Position numbers and translations under genes: made by a program
Shown: positions 27,301 through 28,605 of the stretch, one piece after another
How positions within the stretch are numbered: the stretch's first letter is position 1
How the letters are laid out: each line of letters starts with the position of its first letter
Source: Elusimicrobiota bacterium
Lineage (GTDB): Bacteria; Elusimicrobiota; Elusimicrobia; Elusimicrobiales; UBA9959
NCBI GenBank assembly: GCA_009773155.1
Contig: WOVA01000005.1
Coordinates: forward strand, 19,218 to 83,217
DNA: 64,000 nt
Direction: 5' to 3'
The notes under the pieces: model-generated
Databases searched by the model: none
What the model was told of the DNA's origin: nothing
What the model saw: only the letters and a program-made list of their open reading frames with translations

Positions 27301-27890
27301 TTGAGAACGGCAAGGTGGTCAGGATCAAAACAGCGGACGGCACGGTCCAGGCGGACGGCTTTACCACCGGCGCCGCCGTCAGGTCCTCCCCGTTCGTGGA
27401 CGCGGGCTGGGGCGGCGCGAATAATAATCTCTATGCGACCTCCACCGACGGCAAACTCTATGCAAGAACGGCGGCCAACCTGAACACGCTGCCGGCGAAC
27501 TGGGCCGATTTTACCACCAGTCCGCTTAGCCCCATTCATTCGTCTCCATGGATAGCCACCATGCTGGGTAAGAAATACGCGTTTTTCGGCGACGATAGCG
27601 GAACTCTTTATAAAGTTGACGCTTCCAGCGGCGTCTTTATCTGGAAATACCAGGCCCAGGGCGCCATAAGAACGATGCCGGTAGTATTCGGCGGCTTCGT
27701 TTATTTCGGAACGCTTGACGGCTATATGTACGCGCTCGACGCCAATACCGGGGGTTTAAGGAACGGCTGGCCGGTTTCCCTTGGCGGCGCGGTGAAGGGT
27801 GAACTGATGCTGGAAATAATGACTGCCGGACAGGATGTCCTGCTAGTCGGCGCCAGCGACGGAAAAACCTACATGCTGGCGATAGAGTAA
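354..27890 (+). CDS. Giant secreted multidomain repeat protein, 9178 aa
   Basis: One uninterrupted frame of 27.5 kb. It starts at ATG 354 (GTG 366 is an alternative that avoids overlapping the previous gene). A Sec signal peptide has a hydrophobic core rich in Phe/Leu/Ile and a probable cut after LHA near residue 39. In order I see: an N-terminal beta-rich region to about residue 690; FN3-like domains (about 695-795); about 48 copies of a ~110-aa repeat with the signature DNQxGDDxWR...YNVDFAD...DW...NYVSVRxxD...FYVxKD (about 797-8100), broken by some ten further FN3-like units; two long duplicated modules (about 3694-4105 and 7440-7865); two lamin-tail-like segments (from about 8209 and 8344, with INEVYP and LNEIAY starts); and a PQQ-type beta-propeller from about 8843 to the end. 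It lacks an obvious membrane anchor or C-terminal sorting tail. The most likely role is a surface or extracellular adhesive/structural protein; no enzymatic motif was recognised. Confidence 0.9.
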   Translation: MAGIVGQGIREGGGRFTSPAAVIFLFLSFILYPLTFLHAETRIKTVEYNFGGYYSATDIASGATRQISARRVKLPENGKTIRSAWLEFEGLAVSAADISALYLYFDAASTATTARLTTGIYTDHTGESIRLFARADVTAAVSGQLANLAAGVDFAAAVRITGPASNMHTAKLYITYEYDDQSPVQVKTVRFPLYSDYAALIAAFTTQQAAGTIPMQYLAGVADTTGFALQQQWFEIRAYRQSAASTTDGSIRLNIGGGTNEQIMNLDGSLIDTYDFRYLSSTTVVPGFSTGTLQTVNLITTQNPLNLLSGEVVLTYEFSPASPAKTQTVRQYLGQAELAAANSALSAPVRLREEGITLRRVYARIFGSFDSATADALPVDSSIGASLVAQRSYSIRSQALQISGYQFFHDMTAAIGGWTNGELARSTVTAASNAGGATGAHGAELILTYDYTNDAAHTSHYLVFGGNTTSTTKPYGYTAPLYYPETAGSSKTVTGAYLAADLLNNTATQDFSTTVNFNGNSPLTVNHRTVGEANLVRQFYQNLPQVSTLPAAVVFNYTLSPTDGSLGGQAAISYLYVPPPKLVVSLTQRANGSTLVTGSYTNAREIALEGVVSSSMSADNLALVLEIKPSASAFDGLNLTTGTFSGYSGTPLTVSLSSSGLTSGTVYKWRARAAGDGGPGGWTAFTDPSFAVDYSSPPAPAMAAINPAHNANLNITAFPLAWEAVADIDGSGLKNYELQVATSADYATLSFSSAPLTASAQISGLTQKYYYWRVRALDNAGNTGLWSVERNFRVDLSTPTAVSNMGSGDQSWRKANNGVYDVDFADLGDSLIKQVEVKVTSGAAQTGTIFSDWTPALTAVNAVSYSADWPLPAGVWDLMQSWTTNFVSVRVTDYSSNTYTLADAFRVFKDTVAPTFVNSEAGGDNTWRKTGRSYNVDFADTYSKLAGAKYEAWTGAGKTGTQKKALTAIPGVSGASYDTDWGVDFAALEDSATNYVSIELYDVAGNTATITDAFYIKKDTTPPSNVNGEAGGDNTWRKAGRNYNVDFADAGSGLNGAKYAARTGPNYTGSLKIASTTIAGVSGGSFNTDWGVDFAALEDSATNYVSIELYDVAGNTATITDAFYIKKDTTPPSNVNGEAGGDNTWRKAAKAGGYNVDFADGGSLLAGAAYEAWTGAGKTGAQKKALTAIPGVSGASYDADWGVDFAALADESTNYLSVEVYDVAGNTSTITDAFRVRKDTTSPRITDLQTGDDVWRNSPGTAYNVDFNDPILLEHAQYAIWSAQGRTGTLRKDWTFITGSPINAASYTTDWPVDFSALAEGQTTNYVSVRAWDVAGSTAVLDDVFYVQKDVTLPAITDNQAGDDTWRRSSGTVYNVDFADAGGSLLQKVQVKITTGSAQTGTLITDWADIITGINSGSYTADWPLTSDLWSLLPGGRSYVSVRAYDYAGNSQSQTDVFYVQKDTQAPTMTDNQSGDDAWRKDAATLYNVDFADAGGSLLAKFQVRASTSSGAAGPFSPDWTDNLTGINSASYTADWPLTPGIWDLLRSGTNYVSARVFDNAGSSTGVTDVFYVKKDTSAPTITDNQAGDDTWRRFGGTVYNVDFADPGAGLSGAKYEAWTGTGRTGTRLISPTAITGVSGASFTNDWSVDFTLLAQGTNYISVEAYDALASTASVADVFYVRKDNAAPVITDNQAGDLTWRNAAGTVYNVDFADLNSGLTTAQYKITTGVGLTGALRKDWTDIVSSVNGIPSYQTDWQIDFNSLVSGDTNYISVRAYDLAGNLAQVNDVFFVLKDTVAPTIANNAPAAYGPYALDPGSVLDVDFFDTGGSRLNNVQYSVSSGPAQTGTILKDWTNIALNIGATYYTQNWGVDFSALVKEPATNYVSVRAFDHAGSSSVTIDAFKIFRSSSNAPEVFDYQSGDDVWRNSSGTVYNVDFSSNSDYALSWFEAQAWSQTGQLGDLLVNWTTVQTNLNVALYTTDWALPQTFFNQMREGINYISLRVYDSSVPVANISSRQEVFYVKKDTSPPSVPALLAPADNAAIKYANVSFDWGDSNGLESGTSNYELLVATSSDFTTITASSGPVISQASIPGLAENPYYWRVRAKDNAGNFSVYSSTRFFRIDLSTPTINNLQGNATHYLTANTGLYNVDFADSGGSLLDKAQVRLTSGPAQTGTLLADWTDAVTGINALSYTADWGLPASVWNALPSGPTGYVSVKVFDRAGNYLVQSDVFTVWKDTAPPYAVDNQPGDDVWRGADPGAIYDVDFYDLESLLTTAQYRLYSGAGQTGILRKDWTNIVSLPGGTSQYLLNWGVDFAAAAEGFNYASVRLFDKAGLSTTTADLFYVKKDTTPPSITDNQSGDAVWRGAPGTAYNVDFADLASGLTTVQYKVTTEAAEAGTLVKDWTLIVPNLNGQNSYTTDWTLDFAALLESVTNYISVRAYDGLGRGTTVQDVFYVRKDVTLPAITDNQSGDDVWRNADTASYAVSFADAGGSLLDRAQVKITSGPAQSGTLVSDWTDRLTGINAASYTAPWQLGSALWNLLPEGQSYVSVRVYDGAANVSSLTDAFYVRKDTSAPSITDNQAGDDAWRAANTGSYNVDFADTGGSLLQKVQVKITTGAAQTGTLITDWADNLTGINSASYTSDWPLATGYWDLLQSGTNYVSVRVFDNAGSSTTLTDAFYVRKDTQAPSITDGQSGDSVWRNTNSGLYNVDFADAGGSLLSKFQVRASTNTGGAAPYVFDWADNLTGMNSASYTADWPLLAAYWSLLLPGTNYISVRAYDNAGSAAALADAFYVLKDTQNPSGFAVSPDYAGTLNFNVAYSTSDAGPSGVDYVRLYYTMNTAAPYTWTQFGTTFNSSPIAFTAPSAGTAGFRIVAYDRAGNTDEAAPPAAETAPEDSTVIDLSAPAITDNQSGDDTWRNSAGTVYNVDFSAPGASPLDTAQYKATAGPGQTGDVLKDWATIAANINSANYTIDWPVDFAALKSSFNYVSARVWTMAGTTTTANDVFYVKKDTSVPSIIDNQAGDNVWRRAAGTLYNVDFQDTLSLLANVQYSASSVAASASGNIVPWTNIAAGISAENYTADWAVDFAALGSGPTNYISARAYDLAGNISVSTDVFHVLKDTVAPTIIVNQPGDSVWRAANTGVYNVDFADAGGSLLSAFQVRASSGPGLTGTLAFDWSNLVTGINSASYTGDWSLTADHWSLLLPGTNYISVRVWDNAGTTVTLNDAFYVLKDVAGPVITDNQPGDDVWRSAADALYNVDFNDPLSGLSALYAKVHSELNQGGILLADWALVTALSGNSHTADWPLTSSLFTAMAEGVNHVSLRVHDAVNNQATLVDAFYVKKDITGPTITDNQAGDAVWRSTYGALYNVDFADSLSLLSRFQIRASSGPNYTGTQAMGWTDVVTGINSASYTADWPLAAGHWALLLPGTNYISVRAFDNAAASTTLADVFYVLKDTVAPAAIANLTAGTGSEGEITLSWTASGDDGSSGTASAYIVKVSSIVAIDAGNFDAAPAYAQNWQPAAAGLTENGSLTGLQADAIYYVAIKVRDKAGNLSTISNLPSARTGADITPPGAITTLAAATGAFEGQVDLSWTAVGDNGVAVGTATAYLVRYRTDQAITTLALWDGAQVYTQSWQPLGAGEAEVKTISGLVPGTVYYWAIRAVDEVNNTGGLSNSPSAPAQTAGAVGGIMQFGVSTSYDVPYIRKWSPPDFGSAQTGVKTNAAGTSQIRHAVMKASGLRNEKLSGLLSSDGVLQIQRYNGTTDIWTNEWSVTDIGATNSIYRGFDIAYEQNSGRAMVLYNGATAGQLKYNIWNGSSWSGAVTLTSGTANASLWVRLEPKPNSDELMAVVLKATSLEIYAMRWTSTTWKDDNQIVASAGSSAKQNYDVAWEKTLGRCLVTYNGGTLGRADTKIWDGAAWSAYTSNYFAFQGGNGAAQWIRLISDPTPNSNKIGAASVDSAADWNASIWDNGWTAQATENTSVRNVANQACTIDAAWESQSGKLVVVSASGGSAVRYSSWTVSGGWGSTLAAAPTVTGWSSTVNGVRLESDPNTNSLMMTAASINNDLRSATWGGSIFSLYASAHTTAISANAYMPFDFALHRHDTSPPTVTDNQAGDDTWRSANTGLYDVDANDTGGSGLKEIQIKVHTGAGQTGTLILDWSVQVSTAGVNSYTANWALAASTWTALREGFNYVSVRAMDGALNVSALPAIDAFYVKKDTTPPSVPSLLSPADNAAVPTQSPVFDWSDSSDGTSGVAGYALQVSTSDDFTALSFSSSPSVSQASASGLASGKYFWRARALDAAGNYSIYSSTFAVFVDTAPPVITDNQNGDDAWRNSSGTVYNVDFADSGGSRLQSVRYAVYSSTGRTGTELVSFAAGLIADNIASDLYTTDWPLSQANWDLLANGTNYVSVRAADRAGNTATLDDAFYIRKDITAPTITDNQPGDDVWRKDNSAVYNVDFADSGGSLLKQVEIKITTGTGQTGTVLLDWTPQLTGINSASYTPDWSLGASTFSLLQAGTNYVSVRVSDNAGSTTTLADVFYVRKDTAPPSAPSLVSPADGAFSNLAGPLFDWTDAADALSGLSGYEIYIGTDAFFSVFTASAAPAASQYQAAGLGSAAWYWKARARDNAGNYSVYSSTYAVVIDTAPPTVVDNQPGDDVWRNSPGTVYNVDFADTGGSLLNTVEYSAWSAPGLGGTNLIPWANIASPPVNSSSYQLDWPVDFALLAGGTNYVSARASDRAQSTTTVLDVFYVRKDVTAPTITDNQAGDDVWRAANTGIYNVDFSDSGGSRLSKFQLKITTGAAQTGTVVLDWTDKVTAINSDSYTTDWGLTFDQWTLLNQGTSYISVKVFDGAQNQTALSDAFYVRKDTSAPTITDNQSGDDTWRAANTGTYNVDFADTGGSALAWFQVRVTTGALQTGTLIADWTTVISGINANTYTTDWALPAAVFDAMQSGLNYVSVRVYDNAGLTQNLTDVFYVKKSTIAPRVIDNQAGDDAWRNGPGTLYDVDFEDAGTSLLDTAQYKVTSGPGQSGSLLKDWTTIAAGINASAYTANWSVDFAALAENGTNYVSARVWDKAGATTTVSDVFYIRKDVTLPGITDNQAGDNTWRNTNSGLYNVDFADSGGSLLAKFQVRASTNTGAAGPFSPDWTDNVTLINLSSYQLDWPLTSGIWDLLRSGTNYISVRVFDNAGNVSSLTDAFYVRKDTSAPSVPALLSPADLAVRNTLTPLFDWADASDAVSGISGYEILVSTRDDASVIASSGAPTASQFTASLSLSATHYWAVRAKDQAGNYSAYTSTYAVLIDTIAPTITDNQPGEFSWRKTDGGAIYNIDFEDALSKLDTLQYSAWTAPGQTGANPIPWTNITNPPVNSSSYQLDWSVNFNLLAAGTNYISARAWDIAGTTRTLADAFTVLKDTFAPTITDNQAGDNIWRNSNSGVYDVDFGDLLSGLATAQYYISSGTLMTGTKVAGWTDIFTNLNQPSYTANWPLTAGDWGLLPEGTSYITVRVFDVLAQGATSYDVFYVRKDTTTPTVTDNQANIALAQTQSDVSAMNVDFFDTGGSLLNNAQYTAWAGPNFTTGEVIPWTNIASGISSAAYTTDWPVNFTALTNLATSYISVRAYDFAGSVMVSTDVFSVYKNASAPAIINNQTGDDAWRSANTGIYNVDFQSQSGQNLDKFQVRASTNTSGGPYNPDWTDVVVNIGAAGYTTDWALPAGVFTALAAGRNHISVRVFDLVPSSATLDNAFYVQKDTSAPTIIDNQPGDLVWRAAAGTVYNVDFLDSLSGLATVQYKVMSDAGQTGTLLKDWTNIAALTPGQAAYTADWAVDFAALSEAVTNYASVRAYDLLGQSAALNDVFIVLKDTTPPSVPALSSPADKALYSTSAVSFDWTDSTDLRSGTSGYALQVSTYADFQTVAYSSSPVVSSASFGSVADGIYYWRVRAADAASNYSAWTATRTFVVDVSSPIIINNQASPTPWYITDPGAVFDVDFRDLSSGLTSVQYRINSLPAGGGDLLKDWTVISHTPDGLALYDAAWGVDFAATRDGLNYVSVRAFDRVNLSSTAADAFIIRKDTSPPTITDNQAGDDVWRNAGGTLYNVDFADAGIGVSTAQYRITSLPTGAGTVLKDWTNIFTGQSYASYTTDWAVDFFALAETATNYVSVRAWDALGSSRAAADVFYILKDVTNPSIADNQPDTVWLNADPGAVFDVDFADLGGARLSKFQTKVTTGPTQTGTTVWDWTDRITAINATYYTLAWGLDFAAMPEGPNHVSVRVYDNAANSAAQTDVFAVRKDTTPPTITDNQPGDDTWRGANTGTYNVDFADTGGSLLQKFQVKASSGQNQSGTVFFDWTDLVLGINSASYTTDWALTAELWDLLPSGTNYISVRAFDNAGSSRTLSDVFYIRKDTQSVTITDNQAGDAAWRNAVGTLYDVDASANGSSLLDRLEVRTSTAPGNTGPFTADWTAAVSNINAGTYTADWSLPGSVFDSMLSAATNYVSVRVFNQAQNFAVLADAFYVKKDTVPAVITNNIPGGDQAWRNSSGTVYNVDFSDAGGSLLQKVQVKITTGSAQTGTLIADWADNLTGINSASYTDDWPLAAGYWDLLREGTNYVSLRVYDIAGNITAETDAFRVFKDTTAPSVTDNQAGDTVWRNSNSGVYNVDFADTGNSLLSKFQVRASTNTGTGGPFSPDWTDNITGINSASYTGDWQLATGVWDLLQSGTNYISVRVYDNAGNMTTFGSQPFYVLKDTTAPSFVNGVAGGDLNWRNSSGTLYNVDALDSGGSLLSAYQLKITTGAAQTGTVITDWADIAANIGASSYLSDWALTAGQWSLLQEGTSYVSVRAWDNAGSTGTLIDAFRIFKDTTPPSAVDNQAGEFDWRNTNTGLYNVDFADTGGSLLSKFQLRASTSTGGAAPFSPDWTDNIAGINAASYTADWALTAGIWNSLADSATNYISVRVFDYAGSSFTLTDAFNIMKDTTTPTIIDNQSGDDIWRSASGTPYNVDFADYGSRLSSAAYAAYTGPNKTGSAVIVSSRIFTSTGALTYTNDWPADFSNLVQGFNYISITAWDLAGNTSQYLDAFYIKKDTAPPVITDLQTGATTWYRLNPGPVFNVDFADAGIGLSSAAYEAWTGAGKTGTNVIVSSQIFSGAPRASYTADWGLTDAAFTLLAAGTNYISVTAWDALNYSSTSVDVFYILKDTVPPSAISSLSAVTPSAAADEGKLNVYWNAPGDDGLTGSASYYMIRYNTGAIDDANFNSVSVFVSTLVPKISGTGEGVIITGLTASVTYYAAVKAVDKAGNIGALSNMTSSYAGLDLTPPGAVSDLSGLQGDFQGQIKLYWTAPGDGASGDPNIGTATSYTVRYATFPVTESNFSAPEVSTYTQTWVPLVYGSAEARVMEGLSPGTSYSIALKAVDEAGNIGPISNVIVGTAAPAGAAAGMLVYGDTASSSLKYQTWAPPNWSAEADSLITGSVIRWSVLKSVPLVANQKLAGLLYSDNSMKVLRWNGGASTWSDITPSPAPTPGGSLTRRFDLAAENASGRMMVAYYNGALGAITYAVYSATASAWAVNPVSLPLASLTGSVNWVRLKAMPGTNRILLTVLDANSDISAAVWNGSAWIDNVNLTLTASIATRESFDAAWETLTGDALALWGEGTNTSYRKWYSTGTWADAAAAGPAIAAAAGANWIRLCSDPISNRIGFTSLDGDIDWNVSVWRPAGTEGWSGLPAEDTAMSGTAYRMTDCAWESKSGKLLIAAIDDLGTTDNRFDWITWSAGTWNPASPSVAGANGNTVFTGSITWTSLIPDPNTNNITFLGVDTANDVRSTVWNGTAWAASDASSNKLHEQEGTDHNYEFAAADFDRHDNVPPTVTDNQAGDDNWRNASATYDVDATDSGGSRLARIQTKLHTATGFGGTLIQDWTDQVTGINLDSYTTNWPLTAGTFNLLPQGWSYVSVRALDNVGNISVAIVDAFYVKKDTTAPTIINNLAAGFDQTWRKSDAGAIYNVDFADSGGAQISSITYSAWTGAAGTGTNSIANAIISSGTSVGNSYTADWGVNFGLLAHGTNYITVRVWDWAASSSTLADAFKVLKDTQVPSDITALAASPGPVRGSVKLDWPAPGDDGTANNNTQGGYIIKSATYNITAALFDSASTYAQTWVPQNAGITESRVLYGFEVGKTHYFAVKTFDKAGSTSAISNVPSSLPQTANVYINEVYPTGAAAADDWVEFYNNTSSTFSLAGWTLVYNQGTIDLPSNEVTVWTGASVDRSSVNAHFTAPVSADLNGAQSYHVILKDNNGNIIDRVQWPVLSSGQSFARIADGNADFFEVDPTPTRNYANAITTHPVKLNEIAYGTLSSEFVELYNTGQSTPALSGYSLRNFNAVRFRFTRNIYAGNYSLLAFSSVSDDLLSWQSAFGTAGLAAAGDYLALENPAGQTVDRVTWQSGTSYSLYNYKAGVVAAADVAPAGAANSIGRRPSEGADTGSDANDFAAMSAATPMSRNNGAGSGAVNTLSYPAGNQILPRKFPLRLTLGADSSGGTADNLVFIRTGGSADNYSPHIYRLGDIGFNLAALSAQSTVQIGVSFNDQDGRPLVHNAVYRLILNTDTGTASAPQITLATVTYDSSIHTTYAHDSSPRRINESVRDDIIRFTVSNNSPSGYNSVEIATVAVKLLDSNLGALTTLQAQNMFSAIMIARDSVSGSTGIYESGIDIGTIAYVASGSISLDANGVQLIPVPSPGSANSSITAFSTGTFFIVAQIQPNGAAQTPNTFRIAFQPQSDMVVQDGPSDQPQDTGASSQVQTASSTIITPAKPPAGTSWPYDAGVAAGVETVIGGYSGPALSTSAYYSMGIDGRVRAFNYSGGLKWTFETSPLSPIRSAPWVEEEGGGVFIYFADDNGDVYKIRDNNTGVAQTWKRSLGAQIRSGIVTSGTRVYFGASNNRTWCVNKADGLDCAGWLFDAGINAAVSGTLSLDDYTPGVNSGWVGLENGKVVRIKTADGTVQADGFTTGAAVRSSPFVDAGWGGANNNLYATSTDGKLYARTAANLNTLPANWADFTTSPLSPIHSSPWIATMLGKKYAFFGDDSGTLYKVDASSGVFIWKYQAQGAIRTMPVVFGGFVYFGTLDGYMYALDANTGGLRNGWPVSLGGAVKGELMLEIMTAGQDVLLVGASDGKTYMLAIE
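2745..24640 (+). repeat. Array of about 48 coding repeats (~110 aa, ~327-330 bp each) inside the giant gene
   Basis: I counted 48 units by their conserved start (x-D-N-Q-x-G-D-x-x-W-R followed by V/Y-D-V/N-V-D-F). Each unit ends with a hydrophobic strand and the K-D-T/V-x-x-P linker that begins the next. Conserved features are Trp after GD, the VDF strand, an SY/TxDW segment, N-Y-V/I-S-V and an x-F-Y-V-x-K-D closing strand, which fits an all-beta Ig-like or bacterial surface repeat. Units are in runs of 2 to 11, separated by FN3-like domains that share the same linker. Copies differ by many substitutions, so most of the array is old; a few neighbours are nearly identical. Confidence 0.85.
3288..3799 (+). 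repeat. Nearly identical neighbouring repeat copies within the giant gene (327-bp offset)
   Basis: The stretch 3288-3472 reappears at 3615-3799 with only a few synonymous changes. The offset is exactly 327 bases (109 codons). A second near-copy links about 3204-3320 with 3864-3980, offset 660 bases (220 codons). The offsets are multiples of three, so frame is kept. This points to recent unequal exchange or gene conversion between adjacent units of the array. Confidence 0.85.
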
Positions 27891-27893
27891 AAA

Positions 27894-27913
27894 AAAGGGG
27901 ACAGGCTACTTTT
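27894..27913 (+). repeat. Left terminal inverted repeat of the RAYT unit
   Basis: The 20 bases match the reverse complement of 28605-28624 without a mismatch. The match stops exactly at both outer and inner edges. The arm lies immediately after the giant gene's TAA and a run of A. Confidence 0.9.
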
Positions 27914-27936
27914 AATGTAAAGGATGGACATAAGCA

Positions 27937-28605
27937 ATGCCGAGAGTTGTTAGAGGACTAACTGACAGATCCATATGTCACATTATCAACAGAGGTAATG
28001 GAAGGCAGGAAGTTTTTCACAAGGACAGGGATTATGAGGCATTCATAGAGATCATAAAGAAAGCAAAAGCAAGATATCCTGTAAAGATATTCGCATACTG
28101 TTTGATGCCAAACCATTTTCATATGGTTCTAACGCCAGAGCGAGGAGATGAGCTAAGCAGATGGATGCAGTGGTTGATGACGAGTCATGTCCGGCGTTAT
28201 CACCGACACTACGGAAGTAGTGGTCATATATGGCAGGGGCGATTTAAGAGCTTCATCATACAGAGAGATGAACATTTGCTAATGGCCTTGAGATATGTTG
28301 AAGGAAATCCCAAAAGGGCCGGATTGGTAGGCTCTGCTAAAGAATGGGCATGGTCATCACATAAAGAGAGGATAGGAGAGAAGAGAAATATTTTGCTGGA
28401 TGAGATTCCAATAGAATTGCCGGGAGATTGGGAAAGGTATGTTGATGAGCCTTTAACCTTAAAGGAGATTGAGAAGGTTAGACAGAGTGTAATAAGGCAG
28501 TCTCCTTATGGGAACTCTGAGTGGCAGATGCAGGTGTGCAAGGAACTTGGATTAGAATCAACCTTGAACCCAAAGGGTAGGCCGAGAAAGGAGCAAGAGG
28601 TATGA
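27937..28605 (+). CDS. REP-associated tyrosine transposase (RAYT / Y1 HUH family)
   Basis: The 222-aa product begins with the characteristic RAYT opening (MPRVVRG...CHIINRGNGRQEVFHKDRDYEAF). It carries the HUH metal-binding motif in LMPNHFHMVL near residue 68-77, followed by the conserved segment HIWQGRFKSFIIQRDEHLLMALRYVEGNPKRAGL, in which a Tyr of RYVEGNP is the expected catalytic nucleophile. Length and order fit intact members of the family. The final TGA overlaps the ATG of the downstream propeller gene in an ATGA junction. It probably nicks and rejoins single-stranded DNA at hairpin REP-like sequences. It is the only clearly foreign, intact gene in the secretion locus. Confidence 0.92.
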   Translation: MPRVVRGLTDRSICHIINRGNGRQEVFHKDRDYEAFIEIIKKAKARYPVKIFAYCLMPNHFHMVLTPERGDELSRWMQWLMTSHVRRYHRHYGSSGHIWQGRFKSFIIQRDEHLLMALRYVEGNPKRAGLVGSAKEWAWSSHKERIGEKRNILLDEIPIELPGDWERYVDEPLTLKEIEKVRQSVIRQSPYGNSEWQMQVCKELGLESTLNPKGRPRKEQEV

